Source of the DNA: an uncultured Pseudomonadales bacterium
GTDB lineage: Bacteria > Pseudomonadota > Gammaproteobacteria > Pseudomonadales > Azotimanducaceae
Length of the DNA stretch: 64,000 nucleotides
Direction: 5' to 3'
Assembly (NCBI GenBank): GCA_951813295.1
Contig: CATOTI010000002.1
Location: forward strand, 3,110,522-3,174,521
Part shown: positions 1-8,781 of the stretch, one piece after another
Numbering within the stretch: position 1 is the stretch's first letter
Layout: the number at the start of each line of letters is the position of its first letter
Program-made: the position numbers and the translations under genes
Notes under the pieces: model-generated
Databases searched by the model: none
Told to the model about the DNA's origin: nothing
The model's input: the letters and a program-made list of their open reading frames with translations, nothing else

Positions 1-765
1 GTTCAGGCGGCGAGCGCCATCAACCAGACCACGGCGGGGGCCGCGATCGTCATCACGATGCTCCCGGCGAGCGTTCATGTCGAAAGCGTCTATATCGACA
101 ACGATCTTCTCGGCTCGATTGATACGAGCACCCTCGTCATCGATTGCTCGACGATTGCGCCGGCCACGTCGCGCCGCGTCGCCGCGGCGGCACGGGACCG
201 CGGTATCGACATGCTGGACGCGCCGGTCTCGGGTGGAACGGGTGGTGCGGAGGCGGGCACGTTGACCTTCATGGTTGGCGGATCGGAAGCCTCGCTCGAA
301 CGCGCCCGCCCGATTCTCGAAGTGATGGGTTCCAACATCTTCCACGCGGGGGACGCCGGTGCCGGTCAGACCGCGAAGATCTGCAACAACATGCTGCTGG
401 CGGCGCAGATGACGGCCACCGCGGAAGCGCTGGCCCTCGGGGTCGCCCAGGGACTCGATCCGGCGGTGTTGTCTTCGATCATGCAATCGTCATCTGGGGG
501 CAACTGGCCGCTCAACGTCTACAACCCGTGGCCCGGGGTCATGGAAGGTGTGCCGGCGAGTCGTGGCTATGAAGGCGGATTCTTTGTCGACCTGATGATC
601 AAAGACCTGGAGCTTGCGCTGGCCGCCGCTAACGAATCCGGTACGCCGACGGCGATGGGATCGTTGGCCCGCAACCTCTACCGAACGCACCAGGCGACGA
701 ACAACGCCGGCGGGCTCGATTTTTCGAGCATCCAGCGGCTCATTGCGCCGCACGCGGGAGAGTAG
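1..765 (+). CDS. 3-hydroxyisobutyrate dehydrogenase family protein (5' end cut by window)
   Basis: The reading frame is open from base 1, so the N-terminus, including the NAD(P)-binding GxGxxG motif, lies outside the window. Visible parts are the end of the Rossmann domain and the all-alpha domain. The catalytic lysine sits in TAKICNNM, matching the family GxxxKxxNN signature, and APVSGG is the usual substrate-binding loop. Family members oxidise 3-hydroxyisobutyrate (valine breakdown) or related beta-hydroxyacids such as tartronate semialdehyde with NAD(P)+. No other valine-pathway gene is adjacent, so the exact substrate is undecided. Confidence 0.9.
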   Translation, partial: VQAASAINQTTAGAAIVITMLPASVHVESVYIDNDLLGSIDTSTLVIDCSTIAPATSRRVAAAARDRGIDMLDAPVSGGTGGAEAGTLTFMVGGSEASLERARPILEVMGSNIFHAGDAGAGQTAKICNNMLLAAQMTATAEALALGVAQGLDPAVLSSIMQSSSGGNWPLNVYNPWPGVMEGVPASRGYEGGFFVDLMIKDLELALAAANESGTPTAMGSLARNLYRTHQATNNAGGLDFSSIQRLIAPHAGE

Positions 766-771
766 GAGATC

Positions 772-1278
772 ACGCGGATCGAGCGCGTCGGCGAGCGCCT
801 GCGTTTACGCGAATGGCGCCGCGACGAGCTCGACGCGTTTCATCGCTGGATCGCGAATCCGAAGGTGACCCGGTTTATCGCTTGGGGGTCGGCGTCGCGC
901 GAGGAGTCTGCGCGACAGCTCGAGATCGCCGTCACGGCGCAGGCGGAAAAACCCCGGCGGAAGTACTTTCTCGCTATCGAGCGCCTCGACCAGCCAGCCC
1001 ATACGATCGGCGATTGTGGCTTCACCTGGATCGAACCCGGCGTCGCCGAGATCGGCTATTTCCTCGAGCCGGAATTCTGGGGTTTCGGCTACGCGACCGA
1101 GGCGGCGAAGTTCATCATCGACCTGGCCTTCGACCTCGACGCGAAGCAGGTCATCGCGACATGCGATGCCGCAAATGGGGCATCGGAGATGGTCATGAAG
1201 CGTTGCGGCATGTGCCGTGTTCACGAGCCGCAACCGGGCCGTCTGCGCTACGCGATCGACCACGGCTCACCCGGATAG
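772..1278 (+). CDS. GNAT family N-acetyltransferase, start codon unclear
   Basis: The product resembles RimJ/RimL-type GNAT enzymes: the frame reads RLRLREWRRDELDAFHRW at the front, then GYFLEPEFWGFGYATEAA, which covers the acetyl-CoA pyrophosphate-binding region, and ends near 1278. The likely role is acetylation of a protein N-terminus or small amine. The first standard start is GTG at 865, but that would remove the conserved first strand and helix. In-frame ACG at 772 lies just behind AGGAG (764-768), which overlaps the upstream stop, so either a non-standard start or an ATG-to-ACG change is possible. The gene sits directly behind the dehydrogenase gene. Confidence 0.7.
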   Translation, partial: TRIERVGERLRLREWRRDELDAFHRWIANPKVTRFIAWGSASREESARQLEIAVTAQAEKPRRKYFLAIERLDQPAHTIGDCGFTWIEPGVAEIGYFLEPEFWGFGYATEAAKFIIDLAFDLDAKQVIATCDAANGASEMVMKRCGMCRVHEPQPGRLRYAIDHGSPG

Positions 1279-1372
1279 CAGTCCGTGGCGGGCTCAAGCA
1301 AACTCAATCAGGCCCTGGCACGACTTATCTAGTGAGCCGCCAGAAAGTCGGCGGACAGAAAGGAGATGATCG

Positions 1373-1732
1373 ATGCGCTTTATCCTGCGAATGGTTGTTG
1401 CCGGATTCGGCATCTGGATCGCGACGGCGCTGCTGCCGGGGATCAGTTACGCGAGCGACGGGGCGCTGATCTGGGCGGCGGTGGCGTTGAGCTTGATCAA
1501 TGCCGTCGTGAGGCCCCTCATCGTGGTGGTGACGATTCCCATCACGGTCGTGACGCTCGGTATCTTCCTCCTCGTCATCAACGCGCTCATGTTGAACCTC
1601 GCGGCCTGGTTCGTTGACGGCTTCTACGTTGACGGCTTCCTGACCTCGGTTCTCGGGGCGTTGGTGATCAGCATCGTCGGCGCGGTGTTCTCAGGCGTCG
1701 TGGACGACAAGAAGAAGCTCGCGAAGGACTAA
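1373..1732 (+). CDS. Phage holin family 4-like small membrane protein
   Basis: A 119-residue protein made almost entirely of four hydrophobic segments (about residues 5-25, 30-50, 52-78 and 88-108), ending in a charged DDKKKLAKD tail. The central NAVVRPL motif and overall length match the Phage_holin_4_2 family (also annotated as mycobacterial 4-TMS holin), which is chromosomal in many bacteria and of unknown function. It is not evidence for a prophage. AAGGAGATGATCG supplies a strong ribosome-binding site. Its stop overlaps the stop of the convergent Nudix gene by two bases. Confidence 0.8.
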   Translation: MRFILRMVVAGFGIWIATALLPGISYASDGALIWAAVALSLINAVVRPLIVVVTIPITVVTLGIFLLVINALMLNLAAWFVDGFYVDGFLTSVLGALVISIVGAVFSGVVDDKKKLAKD

Positions 1733-3030
1733 GGAAGACTCGGATCAATCGCACCACTGCCGAGTAGTGCGCCCTCGAACCGAGGGTCGATCGTGCGTGC
1801 GAGCGGTTGTCGCTCTGCGCTGAGGCGGGCGAGGCCGAGTGCGAGCATCGCCGCGTCAAAATCGTCTTCGTTCGCCTGCATGGCGGTCAGAAGACGCGGC
1901 GTGATCCTCGTCCAGGGTGTTTCGGCGAGAGTTCCGACGACTTGATGGCGTTGATCTGCCTTCGTTTTCGCCATCGGCCGCATGCGAGTCGGAATTGAAT
2001 CGGCGAGAACGATTCCGTAGGTGAGCTTCGGGTAGGCCTCGGCGAGCACGATTTCCTCGCGCGCAAGCAACGCATCGAACCGCCCGTCGAACGGCCAGAG
2101 CGCAACACCGTGCCCCCAGAAATCGCGAAGCTCCTGCCAGAAAGACCGCGTCGCACCACCGACGACGCCCGGAATGCCTGAGATTGCGAAGGTTGGTTTC
2201 GCACCGGTCAGGATTTCGAGCTGACGGCGCTGCATGCTGTCGCCGCCGGCGGCGTCGATGAATCGCTGTTTGCCGCCGGCGCCGGGGGCGATGCGGAAGA
2301 ACGGTCGCGCTGGTGTCCACTCGGCGGGATCGGTCACCACGCTCGAAAAAGCGGCGGCTTCGAGGGATGCGAGGTAGTCGCGAAAATCGAGCCCGATCCG
2401 TCGACCGAGCGCGTATGGAATCCCAAGGGAGACATCGACACCGATCACACACGGCGATGAAGTCGCCGCGACGACCTCGCGTGCCGTTTCGATCAGCGAG
2501 GCGACGCACCAGCCGTCGGGTGGTGGAGTGATGGTATCGGTCTGATACCGCCCGTTTTGCACACGCGCGATGGCGACCGCGCGGGACGACGATCGCGTCG
2601 ACCAGTCGCAACCGATCCAGTTGATCTCCGACGGCGTCAGTTCTTCCTCGTCGTAGAGATGTGATCTCAGCGCGGGGAGGACGGGGATGTCCGCGTCGGC
2701 GAATTCGAAGTCGTCGATCTCTTCCGCTGTGAGCCAGTGCACCGCGTCGTGGTCGGTGAGGCGCATCGCGCCGGCCAGGCGTCGCGCGCGATAGACGTCG
2801 AGGCGGATCCGGCCGATCCGGCCCGTGCCGAGGAGACGGCCGACCTCGGTCTCGAGACCGAGTTCTTCCCGGATCTCGCGCTCGAGCGCCGCCTCCGCGC
2901 TCTCGCCCGGCTCGACCTTGCCGCCGGGGAACTCCCATCGGCCGGCCTGCGCGTGTCCGGGCGCGCGACGAGCAATGAGGCAGCGATCGTCCTCTACGAT
3001 GGCCGCCCCTACGACATGGATTGATGACAC
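1729..3030 (-). CDS. Nudix hydrolase fused to a DUF429-like RNase H-fold domain
   Basis: Residues 1-130 form a MutT-type Nudix domain; the box begins at GGKVEPGES and ends REIREELGL (residues 37-59), complete with catalytic glutamates. Such domains cleave nucleoside diphosphates linked to X, often oxidised dNTPs. From about residue 137 a second domain shows spaced acidic motifs, GCDWS, GVDVSLGIP, LAEAYPKLTYG and DDFDAAMLALG, as in DUF429 proteins with an RNase H-like fold. GTG at 3030 is chosen because it begins directly before the first Nudix strand; TTG at 3048 is also possible. I infer nucleotide or nucleic-acid housekeeping, but no substrate is known. Confidence 0.75.
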   Translation of the reverse strand: MSSIHVVGAAIVEDDRCLIARRAPGHAQAGRWEFPGGKVEPGESAEAALEREIREELGLETEVGRLLGTGRIGRIRLDVYRARRLAGAMRLTDHDAVHWLTAEEIDDFEFADADIPVLPALRSHLYDEEELTPSEINWIGCDWSTRSSSRAVAIARVQNGRYQTDTITPPPDGWCVASLIETAREVVAATSSPCVIGVDVSLGIPYALGRRIGLDFRDYLASLEAAAFSSVVTDPAEWTPARPFFRIAPGAGGKQRFIDAAGGDSMQRRQLEILTGAKPTFAISGIPGVVGGATRSFWQELRDFWGHGVALWPFDGRFDALLAREEIVLAEAYPKLTYGIVLADSIPTRMRPMAKTKADQRHQVVGTLAETPWTRITPRLLTAMQANEDDFDAAMLALGLARLSAERQPLARTIDPRFEGALLGSGAIDPSLP

Positions 3031-3078
3031 CTTGCGGCCTGACGACAATGCTTCGGTTCTGGAGAAGGGAGGATGACG

Positions 3079-4062
3079 ATGGGTGGATCAATCAAGGCGG
3101 TGCTGATCGGGCCGGCGGCGGCCGATGAACGTTTGACGGAACTGAACCGGCTCGCGGGGGACGAGGTGCGTTTCGAGCGCGTCGACGGGTCGCAGGGCGT
3201 CGACGATATCGCCGCGGCGTGCCGCGGGGCCAAGGTCGTCGTCGCGCCGAACATCGCTGCGGTCAACGATTGGGCGCCCAAAGTCGAAGGGCTCGAACTC
3301 ATCCAGACGTTCAGCGCCGGGACGGACAATATCGACAGGGCCAAACTCCTGAACCTCGGCATCAAGGTGGCGAACAACGGGGGTGCCAACGCGGTCTGTG
3401 TCGCCGAGCACGCCATCGGCCTTTTGATCATGGTCATGCACAAGCTAGATCGCCAGGTCGAGAGCGCACGTGCCGGAAACTGGGCGGCTGATGTCACGGG
3501 CGCGCCTGGTGAGTTTCAAACGCTCGTGGGCAAGCGGGTCGGGATCGTCGGTCTCGGGCGCATCGGATCACGAGTTGCCAAACGCCTGCGTTATTGGGAG
3601 TGCGAGGTTGTCTACCACGACGTCGTCGACCACGACGCGGCGTACGAGGCCGAAGCGGGTGCCGCTCGCGTCGATCTCGATGAACTCCTGACGACGTCCG
3701 ACATCGTCACGTTGCACGTACCGCTCGATCGTGTGACGCGCGCGATGATGTCCCATGATGAGTTCCGCAAGATGAAATCGACGGCGATCCTCATCAATAC
3801 GTGCCGAGGGCCCGTTGTCGACGAAGCGGCACTGATCCAGGCGGTCGAGAACGACGAGATCCACGGTGCGGGTCTCGACGTCACGGAGGTCGAGCCGGTC
3901 GACACGGCGAGCCCGCTCCTGACGCTGCCGAATGTCGTGCTGACACCACACCTCGGTGCGCGCGCGATCGAGTCGCAGATCAATGCGACCCGAAACGCCG
4001 TCGACAATGCGTGTCGCGTCGCACGGGGCGAAGACCCGGATTGGATCGTCGACCCCGTCTGA
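3079..4062 (+). CDS. D-isomer-specific 2-hydroxyacid dehydrogenase
   Basis: A 327-residue NAD-dependent enzyme of the phosphoglycerate dehydrogenase/glyoxylate reductase superfamily, interconverting a D-2-hydroxyacid and a 2-oxoacid. Seen directly: GIVGLGRIG for NAD binding (residues 155-163) and the catalytic Arg243 in NTCRGP, Glu272 and His291 in LTPHLG. It lacks the C-terminal ACT domain of many SerA enzymes, so serine synthesis is not assured. GGGAGG ends immediately before ATG 3073, so ATG 3079, with a six-base gap, is the better start. It diverges from the Nudix gene. Confidence 0.9.
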   Translation: MGGSIKAVLIGPAAADERLTELNRLAGDEVRFERVDGSQGVDDIAAACRGAKVVVAPNIAAVNDWAPKVEGLELIQTFSAGTDNIDRAKLLNLGIKVANNGGANAVCVAEHAIGLLIMVMHKLDRQVESARAGNWAADVTGAPGEFQTLVGKRVGIVGLGRIGSRVAKRLRYWECEVVYHDVVDHDAAYEAEAGAARVDLDELLTTSDIVTLHVPLDRVTRAMMSHDEFRKMKSTAILINTCRGPVVDEAALIQAVENDEIHGAGLDVTEVEPVDTASPLLTLPNVVLTPHLGARAIESQINATRNAVDNACRVARGEDPDWIVDPV

Positions 4063-4070
4063 CGCGCGGA

Positions 4071-4901
4071 TCAGCGTCCGGTGAAGTCGGTTTCCCGTCG
4101 TTCGACGAACGCCTTCATGCCTTCGATCGAGTCTTGTGAAAGGCCCACGACGGGTATCGTCGATTCAGACCATTGCATGGCGGTGTCGAAATCGAGATGG
4201 GCGGTGCGCAGTGCGAGCATTTTGCCCAGCTTCTGTGCGATCGGTGGGCCCGACTCGAGTTCGAGCGCGAGCTCCATCGTCTTGTCCTCGAGCTCCTCGG
4301 GCGGTACGAGGTAGTTCGTGAGGCCCGCTTCGTGGGCTTCTTCGGCGCCCATGAATCGACCCGTCATCATCATTTCCATGGCTTTGCGCCAGCCGAGGAT
4401 CTTCGGCAGCGACCAGAAACCGCCGAGGTCGGCATAGACGCCCCGTTTGACGTACGCGACCTGGAAGCGCGCGTTCGTGGATCCGACCGCCATGTCGCAA
4501 TGGCTGACGAGGTCGAACCCGGCACCCACGGCGGGTCCGTTTATCATCGCCACCACCGGCACCTCGAGGCGTCGCAACGCGACGTAAGTTTCGACCTCTC
4601 GCCGGAAGTTGAGCCGATAGCCTTCCGGATCGACCGCGGCGTCCACCGGCTTCTCTTCTTTCTTCGCGTCGGGATTGGCGTTACCGCCCATGTCCATGCC
4701 CGCGCAGAATCCGCGCCCAGCGCCAGTCAGAACGATCGTCCGGACACTTCGGTCGAACCTCGCATCAATGAAGATTTCGCGAAGCTCCGCGAGAAGCGGA
4801 AACGTCAGCGCGTTGAGTTTTTGTGGTCGATTCAGCGTGATCCACAAGATCCCGTCCTTTTCGCCGCGCCGTTCGGTTAAAACGAGTGGTTCTTCTGCCA
4901 T
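4071..4901 (-). CDS. Enoyl-CoA hydratase/isomerase family protein
   Basis: A 276-residue crotonase. The oxyanion-hole segments are GAGRGFCAGMD and NGPAVGAGFDL. At the second acidic site the sequence reads GVYADLGGFWSLPKI, with Asp rather than the hydratase Glu, as in many isomerase-type members, so double-bond isomerisation is as likely as hydration. A roughly 25-residue insert rich in Lys and Asp follows the first oxyanion segment. GGGAGGG lies nine bases ahead of the ATG. It is convergent with the 2-hydroxyacid dehydrogenase gene and not obviously in an operon. Confidence 0.88.
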   Translation of the reverse strand: MAEEPLVLTERRGEKDGILWITLNRPQKLNALTFPLLAELREIFIDARFDRSVRTIVLTGAGRGFCAGMDMGGNANPDAKKEEKPVDAAVDPEGYRLNFRREVETYVALRRLEVPVVAMINGPAVGAGFDLVSHCDMAVGSTNARFQVAYVKRGVYADLGGFWSLPKILGWRKAMEMMMTGRFMGAEEAHEAGLTNYLVPPEELEDKTMELALELESGPPIAQKLGKMLALRTAHLDFDTAMQWSESTIPVVGLSQDSIEGMKAFVERRETDFTGR

Positions 4902-5012
4902 GGTGATCCCTCCCTAGATGAACGGTTAGTGTATGACGATGAACCGGCTGCTGGTCGAGCCCGATGAATCGTCGGTGTATGGCGCCAGGACAGAAGCTCT
5001 GAAGGAGGCTGA

Positions 5013-5561
5013 ATGAGAGCGGCGATGATCGTGTTGGGAATTCTCCTGGGCTCGGGCATTCACGCCGAAGAGGCTGATGCCGGCCTTTCGCAGATTTTCA
5101 ACTACAAGTCGTATTCCACGTCGTTCGCGAGTGCCGGCCAACCATCGGCCGAGCAGCTTCAAGCGGTCGCGGATGCCGGATTCGAGCGAGTGATCTATCT
5201 CGCCTTCACGGATCACGAGCGATCACTTCCGGCGGAGGATCGGGTGGTCAAAAGCCTCGGCATGGAATACGTGCAGATTCCCGTCGACTGGGAGGCGCCG
5301 CGTCAGGGCGAGTTCAACGTTTTTGCTTCGGCCATGGAAGGCAAGACGTTCCTCCATTGTCAGGCGAATTTCCGCGCTTCAGCCTTCGCGATGCTGTATC
5401 GCGTCATTCATGACGGCGTTCCGTTGAATGAGGCGAAGGCGGACATGAATGCGGTCTGGACCCCGAACGTGACCTGGACGAATTTCATCCGCGCGACCCT
5501 CGAGGCGAACGACATCGATCCTGATTGTGCCGGCTGCGACTGGGAGCCGAGCAATTTCTGA
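5013..5561 (+). CDS. Secreted protein-tyrosine-phosphatase-like protein
   Basis: A 182-residue protein with an N-terminal signal peptide (about residues 1-23). It carries the active-site loop HCQANFRASAF; the Cys and Arg are in the short spacing found in bacterial DUF442/PTP-like domains, and GQPSAEQL is typical of the start of that domain. Activity on a phosphoprotein or small phosphoester in the periplasm is a family-based guess. Late paired cysteines (DCAGCDW) could form a disulfide. The GAAGGAGG ribosome-binding site supports ATG 5013. Its 3' end overlaps the first possible start of gnd. Confidence 0.8.
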   Translation: MRAAMIVLGILLGSGIHAEEADAGLSQIFNYKSYSTSFASAGQPSAEQLQAVADAGFERVIYLAFTDHERSLPAEDRVVKSLGMEYVQIPVDWEAPRQGEFNVFASAMEGKTFLHCQANFRASAFAMLYRVIHDGVPLNEAKADMNAVWTPNVTWTNFIRATLEANDIDPDCAGCDWEPSNF

Positions 5562-6919
5562 ACGTTCGCTGGGCTTCGTCGGACTTGGGACGATGGGGCG
5601 AAATTTAGCGCTCAACCTGCTCGATCACGGCGCGCACGTGACCGGTTGGGATCGTGACCCCGCCCTCGTCCAACGGTTCTTGCGCGAAGCGTCGAATGGC
5701 GCTGCGGCCTCGAGCTTCGAGGATCTCGTCGAGCGTCTGGAAGTTCCGCGGGTCGTGATGCTCATGGTGCCGGCGGGGCAGGCGGTTGATGACGTTTTGG
5801 CGGAACTGGTACCGCGTCTGCGCACGGGGCGATGTCGTCATCGACGGCGGAAATACCTATTTCGAGGATACGCGTCGTCGCGCCGTCGCACTGGCTGAGC
5901 GCGGGATCGAATTCATCGGTATGGGCGTCTCGGGCGGCGAAGCGGGGGCGCGGTACGGGCCGTCGATGATGGTCGGGGCTAGTGAACGCGCCTGGAGCGA
6001 GATCAAAGGCATCTTTTTGCCCATCGCGGCGATCGGCACCGATCGCTGTATCGCGAGACTCGGCACGGACGGCGCGGGCCATTTCGTCAAGATGGTGCAC
6101 AACGGCGTCGAGTATGCCGACATGCAGTTCATCGCCGAGGTCTACGACCTGCTGCGTGCCGACGGCCTTTCGGCACCTGCGATCGCCGACGTGTTCGAAG
6201 GATTCAACGGCGGTCCGCTCGAGTCGTTCCTCGTCGAATTGACGGCACGGGTTCTACGTTGCGAGGACCCGATCACGGGTGGATTCCTCGTCGACGAGAT
6301 TCTCGATGCGGCCGAACAGAAGGGCACAGGTCGATGGACGGTACAGACCGCGCTCGCGCTCGGTGTGCCCGTGCCGTCGATCTCGGCGGCTGTCGATGCG
6401 CGTTCGCTATCGAGTGATGTTGCCCGCCGGGAACGGCTCGCGGCCTGTTTTCCGGGGGAGCGCGGTCGCCCCGACGTCGGTATCGATGCGCTGGCGCGAG
6501 GGCTCCTCGCGGCCAAGATCGCGGCCTAAGTACAAGGCCAGCAACTCATCGTCGCGGGTAATGAAGCCTACGGTTGGTCGATCGACCCAGCGAAGGTCGT
6601 CTCGACCTGGACGGGCGGGTGCATCATTCGGGCCGCGCTTTTACGAGATTTGAGTAGGGTGACCGAAGACGATTGGTTGGCGGCAGAACCCCTCCAGCAG
6701 CCGTTACAAGACGGCATGGCGGCGTTGGCGGAGATCGTTGCTCGTGCGCATCGATCCCGAGTCCCGGTGCCGGCGCTCGGCGCGACCGTCAGTTGGTTCG
6801 ACGCGAGTCGCTCCACGCGATTGCCGCAAAACCTCACCCAAGCTCAACGCGATGCGTTCGGTGCCCATACCTTCCGGCGCATCGAGACGCCCGACGAACC
6901 GGTGCATCACGAGTGGTAG
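5527..6919 (+). pseudogene. gnd: 6-phosphogluconate dehydrogenase (decarboxylating) with a frameshift and an internal stop
   Basis: Read through two lesions, the product is about 464 residues, normal for Gnd, which converts 6-phosphogluconate to ribulose 5-phosphate and CO2. The first frame encodes GFVGLGTMGRNLA and stays recognisable to the GGGG run at 5826-5829; dropping one G joins it to GDVVIDGGNTYFED. The second frame holds VSGGEAGARYGPS and HFVKMVHNGVEY (catalytic Lys and Asn), then TAA at 6527-6529 replaces the Tyr usual before the QG of this helix. The same frame then continues through YGWSIDPAKV and GGCIIRA to HHEW at 6919. Codon pattern stays gene-like throughout, so damage is recent or a sequencing error. 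GTG 5527 or a later non-standard codon is the start. Confidence 0.85.
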
Positions 6920-7407
6920 CGCCTCGTGTCGTCGTCATGGGGGTCACGGGTTGTGGGAAGACCACGACCGGTATCGCCCTCGCCGAGCGGTTGGCCGTGC
7001 CCTTTTACGACGGTGACGATTTCCACCCGCCAGAAAACGTCGCGAAGATGAAGAGCGGCGAACCGCTCAACGACGTTGATCGTGCCCCGTGGCTCGCGCG
7101 GCTGGGTGCGCTCATGCGGGATGCATCCGACGGCGCCGTGCTCGCCTGCTCGGCGTTGAAGGAAGACTATCGGCGCCGGCTCTCGGCGGCCGGCGGCGAT
7201 CTCGTCTTCGTGCACCTTGAGATATCGCCGGTCGAGGCGCGCCGGCGCCTCGAAGCGCGCCGCGATCACTACATGCCAGCATCACTCGTCGAGAGTCAGT
7301 TCGCGGCGCTCGAAGAACCGACAAACGCCATCGTTTGTGATGGTGAACGGCGGGTCGAAGAGATCGTGGCGTTGGTGCTCGATCGGTTGGCCGAGTCCAG
7401 CCCGTGA
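6913..7407 (+). CDS. gntK: Gluconokinase
   Basis: A 164-residue kinase that phosphorylates gluconate to 6-phosphogluconate with ATP. Seen: P-loop GVTGCGKTTTG, the GntK signatures DGDDFHPPENVAKM and PLNDVDRAPWL, and ACSALKEDYRRRL. GTG 6913 overlaps the stop of gnd by seven bases (GTGGTAG); ATG 6937 is possible but leaves only one residue before the P-loop strand. Placement directly behind gnd makes pathway sense: GntK makes the substrate of Gnd. If gnd is truly broken, the 6-phosphogluconate would need another exit such as the Entner-Doudoroff route. Confidence 0.92.
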   Translation: MVAPRVVVMGVTGCGKTTTGIALAERLAVPFYDGDDFHPPENVAKMKSGEPLNDVDRAPWLARLGALMRDASDGAVLACSALKEDYRRRLSAAGGDLVFVHLEISPVEARRRLEARRDHYMPASLVESQFAALEEPTNAIVCDGERRVEEIVALVLDRLAESSP

Positions 7408-7444
7408 TCATGGTTCCCTCTGGATTCATACTGAGCGGGTCTGG

Positions 7445-8767
7445 ATGCCGGGGATGGGCATGATGGTTCGAGTCTGCAGTTTCGTGCTGCTGCTGATTGC
7501 CGCCGAGGTCAGTGCGGACATCGTCTCGGGGCCGATGTTGGGTTATGCGACGCAACGCGAGGTGGCGGTGTGGCTGCAGGTCGAGGGTTCCGCTGGCGTC
7601 GAACTCGAGTACTGGCCCGCGGACGCGCCCGCTGAGCGCCGCCGCGTGGCGGCGGAGGGCGGTGAATACGGCGTCGTGAAACTGCTGCTGTCGAATCTGG
7701 CACCCGGTACGAGCTACGCCTATGCACTGTCGATCGACGGCGTGGCCCACGACATCACCGCGAACACCTTCACGACCCAGCCGCTGTGGCAATGGCGTAC
7801 CGATCCGCCGGATTTCGTCTTCGCGATCGGCTCGTGTCATTTCGTCAACGAGCCGCCGTTCGACCGGCCGGGGAATCCTTACGGCGCCGGTTACGAGATC
7901 TTCGAGTCGATTCGTGCCGCCCAGCCGAATTTTATGGTGTGGCTCGGCGACAACGTCTACTTCCGCGAAGTCGATTGGGACAGCCGCAACCAGCTCGCGC
8001 ATCGTTACACCCATGATCGAGCCATCGCGCCGATTCAGCCGCTCCTCGCGTCGACCCATCACTACGCGACCTGGGACGATCACGATTTCGGGCCGAACGA
8101 TTCGGATCGTTCGTACGCGCTCAAACGTGATGCGTTGGAGCTATTCCAGCTTTTCTGGGCGAACCCGAGCTACGGCGTCGGTGGTGATGGCGTATTTGGT
8201 CATTTCACGTGGGGCGACGCCGACTTCTTCCTGCTCGACAATCGTTTCTTTCGAGCGCCGAACGCGACGCCCGAAGGTCCCGGCAAGGTCATGTGGGGTG
8301 AGCGCCAATACCAGTGGCTGATCGATGCGCTGACGTCGAGTCGCGCGACGTTCAAATTCGTCGTCAATGGCGGCCAGGTGCTGAACGAGATGGCGCTCTA
8401 CGAGAACCTTTCGACATTCCGGACGGTTCATGAACGCTTACTTCGCGATCTGGCCGAACGTCCGATCGACGGCGTGGTTTTCTTGACCGGCGATCGCCAT
8501 CACACCGAGCTGATTCGTCTCGATCGGGAGTCGTACCCGCTATACGACTTTACGAGCTCCCCGCTGACATCGGGTGCTTTCGATCCCGTCGCGGAACACG
8601 GCAATCCGGGACGTGTCGCGGGTACCCTCGTCTCCGAGCGGAACTTCGGCCTCGTCCGGGTGAGCGGTCCGCGGTTAGCGCGCACGCTCACGCTCGAAAC
8701 GTACAACACGGCGGGCGAAAAGCTCTGGTCCCACACCATTGCCGCCGCGGAACTGGCGACGCCCTAG
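7445..8767 (+). CDS. PhoD-like alkaline phosphatase family metallophosphoesterase, secreted
   Basis: A 440-residue protein starting with a signal peptide, then an N-terminal beta-sandwich (fibronectin-like, about residues 25-110) and a metallophosphoesterase domain. Metal-binding motifs are visible: WLGDNVYF, TWDDHDFGPND, VVNGGQVL and TGDRHHTEL. PhoD relatives hydrolyse phosphodiesters or monoesters in the periplasm, typically Ca2+/Fe-dependent. Four Met codons lie in the first seven codons (7445, 7454, 7460 and 7463), so the exact start is uncertain. It follows gntK by 37 bases without an obvious functional tie. Confidence 0.88.
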   Translation: MPGMGMMVRVCSFVLLLIAAEVSADIVSGPMLGYATQREVAVWLQVEGSAGVELEYWPADAPAERRRVAAEGGEYGVVKLLLSNLAPGTSYAYALSIDGVAHDITANTFTTQPLWQWRTDPPDFVFAIGSCHFVNEPPFDRPGNPYGAGYEIFESIRAAQPNFMVWLGDNVYFREVDWDSRNQLAHRYTHDRAIAPIQPLLASTHHYATWDDHDFGPNDSDRSYALKRDALELFQLFWANPSYGVGGDGVFGHFTWGDADFFLLDNRFFRAPNATPEGPGKVMWGERQYQWLIDALTSSRATFKFVVNGGQVLNEMALYENLSTFRTVHERLLRDLAERPIDGVVFLTGDRHHTELIRLDRESYPLYDFTSSPLTSGAFDPVAEHGNPGRVAGTLVSERNFGLVRVSGPRLARTLTLETYNTAGEKLWSHTIAAAELATP

Positions 8768-8781
8768 ACGGAGAGCGATTT

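Noticed and set aside
1373..1732. Prophage holin
   Set aside because: No phage gene is nearby and the family is common on chromosomes.
1856..3091. Arg-rich minus-strand frame of 411 codons
   Set aside because: Shifted frame of the Nudix fusion gene; extremely Arg-rich and without motifs.
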